This document shows positions 26,301-36,682 of a DNA stretch of 64,000 nucleotides, piece after piece; the stretch's first letter is position 1, and every line of letters begins with the position of its first letter. Position numbers and translations under genes: made by a program. Below the pieces are notes generated by a model. That model worked only from the letters and a program-made list of their open reading frames with translations, searched no databases and was not told the origin of the DNA. This DNA comes from Artemisia argyi (Eukaryota > Streptophyta > Magnoliopsida > Asterales > Asteraceae): the NCBI GenBank assembly GCA_030686995.1, contig CM060707.1, forward strand, positions 87,282,472-87,346,471. Direction: 5' to 3'.

Positions 26301-26362
26301 AAAGTCGAAGTTTGGGAAAATGACCTGAAATGGTATATGACGTGAAATGGTGAGTTGTGACA
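23336..26362 (-). repeat. 3' LTR of the intact chromovirus
   Basis: In plus-strand view it runs TGTCACACCCCC to GAGTTGTGACA. In element sense it starts TGTCACAACTCACC at 26362. It contains ACTATTCA-type motifs near its 5' end (26177-26300), a TATA-rich stretch (about 24347-24373), the donor-like block (24101-24120) and a run of 17 G (25536-25552). Confidence 0.95.
24101..24120 (-). promoter_or_regulatory. Conserved splice-donor-like block
   Basis: The minus strand reads AGGTGAGTATTCATAGCCCC, with a consensus AG/GTGAGT donor. The same block occurs at 33420-33439 in the 5' LTR, which is the copy that would be transcribed into the leader. It lies roughly 250 bases downstream, in element sense, of the TATA-rich stretch. 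Confidence 0.5.
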
Positions 26363-26376
26363 TCCGCCCACCCAAA
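26363..26376 (-). other. Polypurine tract of the intact element
   Basis: The minus strand reads TTTGGGTGGGCGGA directly before the 3' LTR. This is the expected primer for plus-strand DNA synthesis; it contains a few pyrimidines. Confidence 0.7.
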
Positions 26377-26396
26377 TAGGAATTCAGTCCCTGAAT

Positions 26397-29300
26397 TCAG
26401 CTAGTGTTGGTCTTGGTAATAGGTTTAGTGAAAAGGTGTGGATACTTGCGTTGCATTTGGTCCTCTCGTTCCCATGTAAACTCAGGACCTCTTCGAGAAT
26501 TCCAGCGAACCTTAACGATCGGAATTCTACTCTGCTTTAACTGCTTGACCTCTCGGTCCATGATTTCAACTGGTTCCTCCACAAAGTTAAGCTTGTCATC
26601 TAGCTGAATCTCTTCTAATGGTATGACTGAAGACTCATCTGAAAGGCATTTCTTGAGGTTTGAGACATGAAATGTATTATGTACGTTGCTGAGTTCTGAT
26701 GGTAGTTCAAGCTTGTAAGCTACTGGACCAATCCTTTCTAGTATCTTAAATGGACCAATGTATCTCGGGTTCAACTTCCCACGCTTTCCAAATCGTATCA
26801 CGCCCTTCCAAGGCGAGACCTTCAACATGACCTTGTCTCCAACCTGGAATTCCAATGGTTTGCGTCTAACATCTGCGTAACTCTTCTGTCGACTTCTAGC
26901 TGTTTCAAGCCTATCTCGAATCTGTATTATCTTTTCTGTTGTTTCCCTAACCATTTCTGGACCTGTGCATTGTACCTCTCCAACTTCTGCCCAACAAACT
27001 GGTGAACGACACTTACGACCATACAATGCCTCAAATGGTGCTGCTTTAATACTCGAATGATAACTGTTGTTATAAGAGAACTCGATTAATGGCAAATGGT
27101 TAGCCCAACCATTCCCAAAGTCAATCACACACGCTCGCAGCATGTCCTCCAGTGTCTGAATAGTTCTCTCACTCTGACCATCAGTCTGTGGATGGTAAGC
27201 AGTGCTCATGTCTAACTTGGATCCAAAGGAATCTTGCAATGACTTCCAAAAGTTTGAAGTAAAACGACTATCCCTGTCTGAAATGATGGAAACTGGTGCT
27301 CCATGCCTCGAGACTATTTCCTTGACATAAAGTCTGGCAAGCTGTTCCATGGAATAAGTCTCTCTAATAGGGATAAAATGTGCTGATTTAGTAAGACGAT
27401 CAACAATTACCCATATAGCATCGAAACCTCCTGACGTCTTGGGTAGTTTAGTAACAAAGTCCATTGTAATACGTTCCCACTTCCATTGTGGAATTTCTGG
27501 TTGTTGAAGTAGTCCTGACGGTTTCTGGTACTCGGCTTTCACTTTAGCACAAGTAAGGCATTTGCTGACGTACGTAGCTATTTCTGCTTTCATGTTCGGC
27601 CACCAATACAGCTTTTTGAGATCCTGATACATCTTGTCAGAACCTGGGTGAATAGAGTACTTTGACTTATGTGATTCATGCATAATCAAATCTCGTACTC
27701 CACCATAGAGTGGTATCCAACTTCGATCCTTGAAGCATAACACTCCATCTGCTCTCTTAACAAAGCCATTCTTGCTTTCTGGCATACCATAAAGTTTCTC
27801 CTGTGGCCGATTTTCCTCCTTGAGAGCCTCAATCTGAGCTTCTAAGATTTTTGATGGTAATGGTGAGATAATAGTCATTCCTAATGACCTGACCCTCAAA
27901 GGTTTGAGTCGTTCCTTTCTGCTAAGTGCATCTGCTACGACATTTGCTTTTCCTGGGTGATATCGGATTTCACAATCGTAGTCACTCAACAATTCTAGCC
28001 AACGACGTTGTCTCATGTTCAGTTCCTTCTGATCAAGTATATGCTGTAAGCTCTTGTGGTCAGTAAAAATTACACATTTAGTACCATAAAGGTAGTGTCT
28101 CCAAATCTTGAGTGCAAAAACAACAGCACCCAACTCCAAGTCATGTGTAGTGTAATTCTTCTCGTGTGTCTTAAGCTGTCTAGATGCATACGCTATCACC
28201 TTCTCGTTTTGCATTAGCACAGCTCCAAGTCCTTTATGCGAAGCATCGCAATATACCACGAAGTTCTCAATACCTTCTGGTAGTGACAAAACCGGTGCAC
28301 TACAAAGCTTCTGCTTCAATAACTGAAATGCAGATTCTTGTTTCTCTCCCCACTCGTACTTCTGATTCTTTTGTGTCAGCTTAGTCAGCGACTTCGCTAT
28401 CTTAGAAAACCCTTCGATGAACCTTCTGTAATATCCTGCAAGTCCTAAGAATTGACGAATTTCTGTAGGAGACTTGGGCGTAGCCCAATCCTTTACTGCC
28501 TCAATCTTTGCTGGGTCGACTTGTAATCCTTGGCTATCAATGACATGGCCAAGAAATTGAACTCTTTGTATCCAAAAGTCACACTTTGAAAATTTGGCAT
28601 ACAATTGCTCCTTCTTGAGTAGTTCCAATATTGTTCTGAGGTGTGCTTCATGCTCTTTCTTACTCTTGGAATAAATCAGGATATCGTCAATGAACACAAT
28701 CACATACTTATCAAGATATGGTTTGCATACTCTGTTCATGAGATCCATGAATACCGCAGGGGCATTCGTTAATCCAAAAGGCATCACTTGAAACTCATAA
28801 TGGCCATAACGTGTTCTGAATGCTGTCTTCGGGATATCTTCTTCCCGAACTCTGAGTTGATGGTAACCTGATCTTAAATCAATCTTGGAATAAAAACAGG
28901 AACCTTGTAGCTGATCAAACAAGTCATCAATCCTAGGTAGTGGATAACGATTCTTCACCGTTAACTTGTTCAGCTCACGATAGTCTATACACATTCTGAA
29001 AGATCCATCCTTCTTCTTCACAAACAAAACCGGTGCTCCCCAAGGCGAAGAACTCGGTCTAATGAATCCTTTGTCTAAAAGCTCTTGCAACTGGTTAGAC
29101 AATTCTTGCATTTCAGAAGGTGCAAGTCTATATGGTGCTCGTGCAATTGGTGCAGCTCCTGGCACCAACTCAATCTGAAACTCAACCTGACGTGTAGGTG
29201 GCAGTCCTGGTAATTCTTCCGGAAAAACTTCTGGAAATTCCTTAACAATTGGCACATCTTCAAGTCGTTTCTCATCCGACTTCTTTTCCGTTATGTGTGC

Positions 29301-30956
29301 CAAGAATGCATAACAACCCTTCTTTATGTACTTCTCGGTTTTAATGCATGATATGATACTGAGTCTAGTTCCACTTCGCTCCCCGCGAACAACCAAAGTT
29401 TCACCTCCATAAGAAAGATGAACAACTTTCTCATCACAAATGATCCTTGCACGATGTCGAGACAACCAATCCATACCGATAACGACGTCAAAACTTCCAA
29501 GTTCTACGGGCATAAGGTCTATATTGAATGGGTGATTTAGGAAATTGATGGTGCAACCACGGATAACGGTGTTTGTGTTAACTAAAGACCCATCGGCTAA
29601 TTCAACAATGTAGGGAATGTCTAAGGTAGTTGGTTCTATGTTAAGTAAAGGTGCAAATGTAATAGAAACAAAACTTCTATCCGCTCCTGAATCAAATAAA
29701 ATGGATGCATAACGATTATTAACGAGGAACGTACCCGTAACAACATTCGGGTCCTCACGGGCATCTTCTCCTCCCATGACATAAGCCCTTCCTCGAGCTA
29801 CTCCACCTTGATTCCCAGCTCTTTGATCATTCCTCCTTGGGCAATTGTACTGGAAATGACCCAACTCTCCACAACCATAACATGCTCCTGGTTGGTTCTG
29901 ATTATTCGTTCCTCGTGGTGCTTTGCAGTCCTTAGTCCAATGACCGACCTTTCCACAGTTCTGACAAGCTCTTGGACAATTCCCAGGGTTATGATGAGTT
30001 CGACATTTGTTACACTTGGGTAGTTTTCCAATGTATCCTTTTCCTTCTGTTGGTCCTGCAGCATAAACCTTTGCCGCATCCTGCCTCTTTGGTGCTGGTT
30101 GGTTAGCATTCCCACCTTGGTTATTATCAAACTTCCTCTTGTTGTTATTGTTGTTTTGGTTATTGTGGTAGTTGCGGTTTCGGTTATTGTTATAGTTGTT
30201 GTTGTTGTTGTTTCGATTGTTGTTGTAGTTGGTGTTGTTGGAACGGTTATTGTTATTACTTGCAGCAGACTTTCCTTTCAACACTTGGACCATAAGTTTC
30301 TGAGTTATGCGAATGGCCTCCTCCATTGTTTGTGGGTCGAAAGACATCACATCCCCTCGGATGCTTTCGGGTAATCCCCCAGTAAAGTTCTCCATCTTTT
30401 TCTCAGCGTCCGGAACCATAGTTGGACACAGTGTAGCCAACTCCTGAAACTTCCTGATATAAGTTTCAATGTCATCTCCTTTAGTCACTAGCTGGTAGAA
30501 CTCTGTTTCTAGCTTTTGCACCTCAGTACGAGGGCAAAACTTCTTTGTCATCAGCTTTTTGAATTCAGCCCAAGTAAGTTTGTAAGCATTCTCCATGCCA
30601 ATGGGCTGAGCATACGAATTCCACCAAGACATGGCTTCATCCAGCAGCATACCTGTAGCAAACTTCACCTTGTTAACCTCCTGACAACCACACATGAGAA
30701 AGACGTTCTCAGTCTTCTCGAACCAGCGGATTAAAGCAACCGCTCCCTCAGTTCCCTTATACTTGATAGGATCACTAGTCTTGAAATCCTTCCAAGTACA
30801 TTCACGCCTAGTAGTGGGTTGAACCACTTCAGCAGTAGGTGGAACCTCAGCATTCCTAGCAGCAACTTCAGCTCTCTCAGTCTCTAGAGCTTCTGCTATA
30901 CTATCCCTGACCAACTTGCGGATAGCTGCTTGTGTCATAGCAGGTTTTGGCGCCAT
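26397..30956 (-). CDS. gag-pol: Gag-Pol polyprotein of a Tekay-like chromovirus
   Basis: A 1519-residue single ORF encodes the structural and enzymatic proteins for particle formation, reverse transcription and integration. Order seen: Gag core about 50-215; Asn-rich linker about 234-273; three zinc knuckles at 315-327, 331-344 and 359-372; aspartic protease with DSGA at 422-425; reverse transcriptase with FIDD at 755-758; RNase H with Asp904, Glu941, Asp966 and Asp1009; integrase zinc domain with His1096, His1103, Cys1133 and Cys1136, and catalytic Asp1166, Asp1227 and Glu1263, the last two 35 residues apart; and a C-terminal chromodomain about 1458-1509, which in this clade is thought to guide integration to chromatin. 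No catalytic residue is missing. The start at 30956 (MAPKPAMTQ) is the first Met of the frame and lies just after an acceptor-like TTTGTCAG. The decayed outer element has the same gag start and chromodomain. Confidence 0.97.
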   Translation of the reverse strand: MAPKPAMTQAAIRKLVRDSIAEALETERAEVAARNAEVPPTAEVVQPTTRRECTWKDFKTSDPIKYKGTEGAVALIRWFEKTENVFLMCGCQEVNKVKFATGMLLDEAMSWWNSYAQPIGMENAYKLTWAEFKKLMTKKFCPRTEVQKLETEFYQLVTKGDDIETYIRKFQELATLCPTMVPDAEKKMENFTGGLPESIRGDVMSFDPQTMEEAIRITQKLMVQVLKGKSAASNNNNRSNNTNYNNNRNNNNNNYNNNRNRNYHNNQNNNNNKRKFDNNQGGNANQPAPKRQDAAKVYAAGPTEGKGYIGKLPKCNKCRTHHNPGNCPRACQNCGKVGHWTKDCKAPRGTNNQNQPGACYGCGELGHFQYNCPRRNDQRAGNQGGVARGRAYVMGGEDAREDPNVVTGTFLVNNRYASILFDSGADRSFVSITFAPLLNIEPTTLDIPYIVELADGSLVNTNTVIRGCTINFLNHPFNIDLMPVELGSFDVVIGMDWLSRHRARIICDEKVVHLSYGGETLVVRGERSGTRLSIISCIKTEKYIKKGCYAFLAHITEKKSDEKRLEDVPIVKEFPEVFPEELPGLPPTRQVEFQIELVPGAAPIARAPYRLAPSEMQELSNQLQELLDKGFIRPSSSPWGAPVLFVKKKDGSFRMCIDYRELNKLTVKNRYPLPRIDDLFDQLQGSCFYSKIDLRSGYHQLRVREEDIPKTAFRTRYGHYEFQVMPFGLTNAPAVFMDLMNRVCKPYLDKYVIVFIDDILIYSKSKKEHEAHLRTILELLKKEQLYAKFSKCDFWIQRVQFLGHVIDSQGLQVDPAKIEAVKDWATPKSPTEIRQFLGLAGYYRRFIEGFSKIAKSLTKLTQKNQKYEWGEKQESAFQLLKQKLCSAPVLSLPEGIENFVVYCDASHKGLGAVLMQNEKVIAYASRQLKTHEKNYTTHDLELGAVVFALKIWRHYLYGTKCVIFTDHKSLQHILDQKELNMRQRRWLELLSDYDCEIRYHPGKANVVADALSRKERLKPLRVRSLGMTIISPLPSKILEAQIEALKEENRPQEKLYGMPESKNGFVKRADGVLCFKDRSWIPLYGGVRDLIMHESHKSKYSIHPGSDKMYQDLKKLYWWPNMKAEIATYVSKCLTCAKVKAEYQKPSGLLQQPEIPQWKWERITMDFVTKLPKTSGGFDAIWVIVDRLTKSAHFIPIRETYSMEQLARLYVKEIVSRHGAPVSIISDRDSRFTSNFWKSLQDSFGSKLDMSTAYHPQTDGQSERTIQTLEDMLRACVIDFGNGWANHLPLIEFSYNNSYHSSIKAAPFEALYGRKCRSPVCWAEVGEVQCTGPEMVRETTEKIIQIRDRLETARSRQKSYADVRRKPLEFQVGDKVMLKVSPWKGVIRFGKRGKLNPRYIGPFKILERIGPVAYKLELPSELSNVHNTFHVSNLKKCLSDESSVIPLEEIQLDDKLNFVEEPVEIMDREVKQLKQSRIPIVKVRWNSRRGPEFTWEREDQMQRKYPHLFTKPITKTNTS

Positions 30957-31377
30957 ATTTCTGACAAATAATAATCGACAACAACCATGAGAAAACTATA
31001 ATAGAAATAGTCCTCGTACAAAAATATACGCCCACAACATGTATATATATATACAACCACAACAAGTATAAATATAACCACGACATGTACGAGTACAACC
31101 ACAACCTGTAATAATACAACCACGACACGTATAGATACGTTAACCATAAAGAGCAACCATGAAACATCATAATTATAATCACAACACCTGAATATAATAC
31201 ATGAAAATTTCGGCCTACATGGACCGATATATATATATAGCACAACATTTCCAACATAGTAGAGTCGCACTTGATATATATTTGTTTGTACAACAACAAA
31301 AGACTACAAGTTCTTGAACTACGTCCCACACCTCGGGACTAGGAAATAGTAAAAGCTAATATAATACTAGTCTATGT
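30957..31377 (-). other. Gap between the pre-gag ORF and gag, with acceptor-like end
   Basis: About 420 bases of AT-rich, repetitive sequence (CACGAC and CCACAAC words on the plus strand) separate the two ORFs. In element sense the gap ends with a pyrimidine-rich stretch and TTATTATTTGTCAG (CAG at 30963-30961), five bases before the gag ATG. A GAGGTGTGGGAC segment near 31330 is also kept in the outer element near 17354. Whether splicing takes place here is not shown. Confidence 0.5.
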
Positions 31378-32487
31378 CTATGCTCCTCCTGGTGCTCTAG
31401 ATGGTCCAGGAGCTCCAGATGCTCCAGGCTCTCCCCTCAAGCGGCGAATCTCACGATCCATCGCAACCACGATCTCCTCCAGATGCTGGACTCGTAACTG
31501 AGTAGAAACATCCCTGTTCTCCATCACTGTCAACCTCTCACGAAGCACTGCCAACTCCTCAATCTGCTCCTCGACAGCCTCAAGTCGAGTAGTAATGATC
31601 TCATCAACTCTATACTCCAACCTATCTACTTGCTCCTGCTGAGCACCCAACTGATCCTCTAATGTGACAGCTGTAGGGCTACTAGCCGCAGCCGCTCTAG
31701 AACTCTCACCTAACAGTAAACCCTCGATCTGCTTCTCAGCCGCCTCTAGTCGAGGAATGATATCCACATCAACCCTATAGTCTAAACTATCAATCTGATC
31801 CTGATGAGCCCCTAGCTGGCCCTCCAATGTAACATCTGCATGCTCCCTAACAACAGTAGGCTCACTAGCCATAGTAGGCTCACTAGCAACAGTAGACTCC
31901 CTAGCAACAGTAGGCTCCCTAGCTGCTGCTGCTCTCGAACACTCCCCTACCTGGTACACTGGTGGTGGTTCTGCTGATTCTGACTCTGTAGTGGTAGGTG
32001 AATCTGGAGTGGTAAACCTTGCGCGCTTCCTGAGCGGCAAGAGTGAGGTGGATATAAGGGTAGCAGTAGGTATGGCTGGTGGTGGTGTAGGCACAGTAGG
32101 ACTAGGTAGGGTCCTATAAGTAGATGTAGGATAACGAACTCTCTTACTAGCAACCTGGATAGTTTTCTCCCTACGAAACATAAGTCTAGGTTCTGGTGGA
32201 CTAGTGGTAGCAGGGGATGATGTATCAGTGGGTGTACAGGTAATCTCGGGTGGTGCAATAGGGGCAACATAAGGAGTAGGAGCCGTCTCCTCATCCTCAA
32301 AAGGTTCTGTGTCATCATCTGATGCCAAACGTGGCAACTCAGGTACAATAGGGCTAGGTGGTGATGAACGGACAGTAGAAGACATAGAGTCTTCAATAGG
32401 TGGTGGTGAACGGGCAGTAGAAGACATAGAGTCTTCACTATCGGAATCTGTGATGGTGTACAGTACAACATTTGGGTTTGCAGACAT
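31378..32487 (-). CDS. Pre-gag accessory ORF of the chromovirus (unknown function)
   Basis: A 369-residue ORF lies between the primer site and gag, in the same sense as Gag-Pol. Seen: a Ser/Asp/Pro-rich first half with a duplicated EDSMSST phrase (residues 19-25 and 32-38), a basic PLRKRARF segment at 151-158 that could be a nuclear-localisation signal, a VGECSRAAAAREP segment at 180-192, then two related repeats starting VTLEGQLGAHQDQ (219) and VTLEDQLGAQQEQ (274), 55 residues apart, with a heptad pattern suggesting coiled coil to about 350, and a Gly/Pro/Ala tail. It has no catalytic motif. Similar Pro-rich proteins with PLRKR and VGESS words precede gag in Tekay-like elements of Asteraceae, as far as I know the family. 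Degraded versions occur at 16677 and at 58031-58450, so the ORF is a lasting part of these elements. Possible roles as Gag N-terminal extension or RNA/chromatin adaptor are inference. Confidence 0.8.
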   Translation of the reverse strand: MSANPNVVLYTITDSDSEDSMSSTARSPPPIEDSMSSTVRSSPPSPIVPELPRLASDDDTEPFEDEETAPTPYVAPIAPPEITCTPTDTSSPATTSPPEPRLMFRREKTIQVASKRVRYPTSTYRTLPSPTVPTPPPAIPTATLISTSLLPLRKRARFTTPDSPTTTESESAEPPPVYQVGECSRAAAAREPTVARESTVASEPTMASEPTVVREHADVTLEGQLGAHQDQIDSLDYRVDVDIIPRLEAAEKQIEGLLLGESSRAAAASSPTAVTLEDQLGAQQEQVDRLEYRVDEIITTRLEAVEEQIEELAVLRERLTVMENRDVSTQLRVQHLEEIVVAMDREIRRLRGEPGASGAPGPSRAPGGA

Positions 32488-32639
32488 GGTTCTGTGATAA
32501 TCAAGGTGAAATAAAATGAATAACTCGTAATGAAATCACTATAAACAATGAACATGCACTTATGATGAAATGATGAGATGCTATGATAATGTGGTTATAG
32601 TCTAGGGTCAATGATACATCCTAGTTCTCTATAACCTTA

Positions 32640-32652
32640 GCTCTGGTACCAA
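32640..32652 (-). other. Primer-binding site of the intact element
   Basis: The minus strand reads TTGGTACCAGAGC two bases inside the 5' LTR, the tRNA-Met-type site with one change from TGGTATCAGAGC. Confidence 0.85.
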
Positions 32653-32654
32653 TC

Positions 32655-35600
32655 TGTCACACCCCCAATTTACCTGACTTGCAGCGGAATGGAATGCCTG
32701 AGGGTGTAACTGTCATAGCACCACAACAAGGAAATATTGAACGACCTAAAGTGTCGTTTGGAAAATACATATCGTTTGATTTATTGAAAAGCATCAAGTG
32801 CTACAAAACATAGGTCCCCAAAGTGTTGAAACGTCTACAGAAAACAAGTTCTGAAAATGTCAAACGATAATTTACACAAGTGCATGAAAATCCAAAATGT
32901 AGTGCATCATCCCTGGCACACCCTAATGACTCCATGCATGTAATATGATGATGATGCCTTAGTTACCTGAAAATACATTGCGAAAACGGTCAACACGAAT
33001 GTTGGTGAATAATCATAGGTTTATGAAATAACATGTTTGTACGGCCACCACAAGTATAAGTGCATGACAAAAGTCACGTAAAAATAGTACAATAGCCTTA
33101 AGCTCATGACACCGAAGCTATGACTGATGAAATTCTATGCCCCTCCCGAATGTTCTGCCAAAACACTCAAATGTAAAAGACATGACATGCATCCGCTTAC
33201 TGTTGGTATCCACTACCACGGATGGAGGCGTCACCCTCGATAGATCTATCCACTCACTCTCGCTTAGCGGTAAATTAACGGTTCATGATGTTACAGGGGA
33301 CTTATCACATGGCAGAGAAGCTACTTAAGCTATGTACATAGGTTTTGATACTTGGGCTCGTACTAAAATGGTGCAATGTATTCTCCCCCGTGGGATTTGA
33401 AAACAATAAAAATGTATACGGGGCTATGAATACTCACCTCAACTGATGATACTGAAATGAAATGAAGTGAACAACAATGATCGGTTAACTGCTGCAACCT
33501 ATAATGAATGATGCATGATCTCGTTAAGATCACCAAATGATGTTTATGAATGTCCATGCTCATGTTTCTATACCACTCTACTCTTTAGGAAAACACTTGT
33601 ATTGTCAAAAATATATAATCCAAAACTTTGGAAAATATTGCTATTAGAAAATATAAATGGCTTGTTATAACATATATACTTATATATATATAACGTAAGT
33701 TCTCATGTAAGCGTTGAAATACTCGGGTTGTAAACCTTGAAATGATGAAAACATACTCATAATAACTAATACTACGTTAGTTTAAAAGCTCGGTACTTGA
33801 TATTATGTTTAGCTTGAAAATGCACTTCGTAGTTTTTGCGCCAAAATATATAAAAGCTGTCAATTAATAAAGGGTTTTAGCCGATATTCAAACGAGTATA
33901 TCTTTGTCGTTACTTGTCCGTTTTACTTGTTCTTTATATCCACGGTTTCGTCTTAGTATGTAGTAATATATTTTGGAAAGCTCGGCTCCTCCGGGTTACG
34001 TTTAAAGCCTCTTTTTGTACCATGAAAAACGTCCAACAGCAACTAAATTTCCAGAAAATACTTTTCGTCAACAATCTTGCAAAAATCATAACTCCTTCGT
34101 TATAGACTCTTTTTAATCCGTTCTTTCGCCTACGGATTCGTTTTTGAAAGTATTTTCTAAAAATTTTGCCAAAGTTTCCTTGGTGTTTACTGATTTTCCA
34201 GATTTTTACAAAATGGGACAGCATGTCTAAAATAAGTTCCAAATCATGTTTCCAAGGTTAAAAACCAATTTCTACCATCACCAATCCTCTTGTAATCACC
34301 ACATGACTAATCTAATCTTACCATACACCTTCTTAGGGTGCCATGGACTCCTAACCAAGTTATTAGAGCTAGGGAATTCATAACAAGAAAGTTAGGGTTT
34401 GTATGTTACTTTTTAGCCAAAATAAAGTGTAGTATAGCTACTTGTACATGGTTTTTAGCATGATTCTTATGTAATACATGTAAAAATAGGATGATTCATG
34501 AAAAAATAAAGATGAAAACTTACTTGATAAAATGAGGTGATTATTGGATGATTAAACTTGTTGTTCTTGTGTTTTTGTTGCTTGTATCTTGATTAGAATC
34601 ATAAAAGGAGTAAGATTGTAGCTTTAAGTTATGAAAAATAATTAGTTGATCATGGAGATCCTTGGTACCTTGTTGATGCCGTGGGTATGGAGGAGAGCAA
34701 GAGAGAAATGATCTTGAAAATTTGATCCAAAAGTAGTTTATGATTTTAGGTAATTAGTAAAGTTAAGGTTTTTATGTTTATTAGTATTATACTTAGGAAA
34801 ATTAATGCCAAGGGTTAAAAGAAAGGGCACATGGCCGGTTTTTCATGGGGTGAAGGGGGGGGGGGGTTAGGGTACTTGGTAGTTAATTAGAAACCTTGTA
34901 AGAAATTTGCACTAGTTAGCGTTTTTAGTTACGATCGGGTATCGGTTTTATTAGAAATAAATGTTCACGAAGTATACCGGGATGAAATTAGTTATAATAA
35001 TGTTAAAAACATATTAAAAATATGTTGGGTACATTTACTGAGTGATCGGGTGATTAATGTTTAGTTTTAACGAAAACCGACGCTATATTCATACGCGTAC
35101 GTTAAAATAAAATAAATTTCCAAAATACTGGGTAACTGAATGTTATAACTTTTATGATGTTAAAATGGATATAAAAATATGTCGGGACCATTGTGGGAAT
35201 ATTTAGATATATTCGCCGTGTATAAACCGAGTGTTAACGTTTACTATAAATACTTATACGTAAAAACGTTAAATGTACTGAATATGGAAATTTGAAAATC
35301 CTAAGAGTGGTATAACATGAAAATGCTGTTATGATGATATGCAGACTATCCCCAGTCCGTATGCAGTGTACTCAACACTAATGAAATGAATTCGCACCTA
35401 AACCAATCCGGTTACGCGAATTTGAATACCCGTAAACTAAATTTACGATGAAATGATTAATGCAAGCGAACGGTGAAAACTTTTCCGGAAATGAATAGTG
35501 TTCGGTGAATAGTAATTTTCCAAAAAGTTTCTCAGAACATCAAACTGACCTCGAAAATGATGAATAGTAAAACGATGAATAGTGTTTTGATGAATAGTGA

Positions 35601-35676
35601 TTTATGAATAGTAAAAAGTCGAAGTTTGGGAAAATGACCTGAAATGGTATATGACGTGAAATGGTGAGTTGTGACA
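32655..35676 (-). repeat. 5' LTR of the intact chromovirus
   Basis: The copy of 23336-26362, offset by 9319 bases. It is the promoter copy for the element. G run of 12 at 34855-34866 against 17 in the other LTR, and C at 35471 against T at 26157. Every short ORF inside one LTR is reproduced without change in the other, as expected for a recent insertion. Confidence 0.95.
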
Positions 35677-36682
35677 TCTAACCCTTGTGAAAATCATTTA
35701 ACTTCAGCCCTAGTAACCTTGTGTAGCTCCTAAATCAACCATGGAATCACCAAACAAACTTGAGAACTAGGTAGAGAATACTAAGACCTTGAAATCTTAT
35801 GTGTAACTTATAGTTTGAAGATCAAAGGATCATGGTGCTAGGAATTAATGGTGTGGCGTTTTTATTGATGAAGAAGGAAGACATGAGCTTGCTATTTATA
35901 CTATGAAGAGGAGGTTAGGAAAGTGTTAGGAAGTTGCCTAAACTTGGAGGCCAAGTTGTACACTTGTAATGATCTAATGAACCCTTGGTGACCAAGTTTG
36001 CTTAATATACAAGTATCCTAAAGTCCAAGGCTTATCATAAGCCACCAAGGCATGGTGAAGCCTCCTTATAGTCGGCCATATGGTGGATAGGATGACTAGA
36101 TGCAAAAACTTGGTATTATCCTACTTATGTAGCTAGTTTTGGACCCGTAAATTGCTAACCGTAAGTTGTTAAGTCACGAAACGTAAAACCGGGTATCCTA
36201 AAAATATGAAACTTATAAATATGGTAGAACTTATCAATATACTCCATAATAAAATATAAAATGAGTGGTAGGTTCTATTGGGTGCTAAAACCCTGCTAAA
36301 AACTGGAAACACGGGTCTAAAACGCGTAATACGCGTAAAACGCTGAACTGAAAAACGTAAAATTCCAAAACTTTTGGAATTGTCCTAAAATGAGAGAAAA
36401 TCATATTTCTATTGTTTATAGTGTTTTATGGACATATCGGGATGCTGGAATGATGTTTAAACCTAAAAGTAAATCTCGGACACGGCTTTGTGATTTTTGC
36501 AGAAATGATCCGACGAGCGTCAAACTCTAGGATTATCATTAAAATAGTTTAACTTACGAGAATATGAAATAAAAATTTTGGATGTGAATAGTAAAAATGA
36601 ATAGTAGAAGTGAATAGTAAAAATGAATAGTGAAATTTTCAGGAATAGTAATTAACCTGAAATTGCGAATTGTTACACAAGA

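Larger units (their letters stand above)
23336..35676 (-). mobile_element. Intact, young Tekay-like Ty3 chromovirus
   Basis: The 12.3-kb element has near-identical LTRs (23336-26362 and 32655-35676), a perfect target duplication TCTAA (23331-23335 and 35677-35681), a tRNA-Met-type primer site, a polypurine tract, an uninterrupted Gag-Pol ORF of 1519 codons and a separate 369-codon ORF before gag. The two LTRs differ, in what I could compare, at one base (26157 T versus 35471 C) and by a G run of 17 versus 12, which accounts exactly for the 5-base length difference. It is inserted in the solo LTR at 21316-36677. It is the one element here that could be autonomous. Confidence 0.95.
21316..36677 (-). 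mobile_element. Solo LTR of a second Tekay-like family, split by a nested element
   Basis: The two pieces 21316-23335 and 35682-36677 join to about 3.0 kb. It begins TGTAACACCCCC and ends GAATTGTTACA in plus-strand view, with a perfect target duplication CAAGA (21311-21315 and 36678-36682). No primer site, polypurine tract or coding part is attached, so it is a solo LTR, the usual product of recombination between two LTRs. Its relatives are the plus-strand LTRs at 47700 and 48308. Orientation follows from the TGTAACAATTCGCAATTTC start on the minus strand. Confidence 0.88.

Noticed and set aside
26404..30130. Other ORFs overlapping Gag-Pol on both strands (26404, 28184, 29075, 29798, 29808)
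   Set aside because: Out-of-frame shadows of a well-supported polyprotein.
30099..30374. Hydrophobic Val/Ile-rich 91-codon ORF on the plus strand
   Set aside because: It is the antisense of the Asn-rich linker of Gag-Pol; Asn codons read backwards give Val and Ile.
30901..31329. Tyr/Val-rich minus-strand ORFs between the pre-gag ORF and gag
   Set aside because: They come from repetitive CACGAC and CAAC words, have no domain and no counterpart in the outer element.
31947..32555. 202-codon Leu/His-rich minus-strand ORF
   Set aside because: Overlaps the pre-gag ORF in another frame; the composition follows from its Pro/Ser-rich sequence, and only the 369-codon frame has homologous remnants in other elements.
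23818..34242. Identical pairs of short ORFs (for example 24615-24923 and 33934-34242)
   Set aside because: They are duplicated only because they lie in the two LTRs of one element; no sign of coding.
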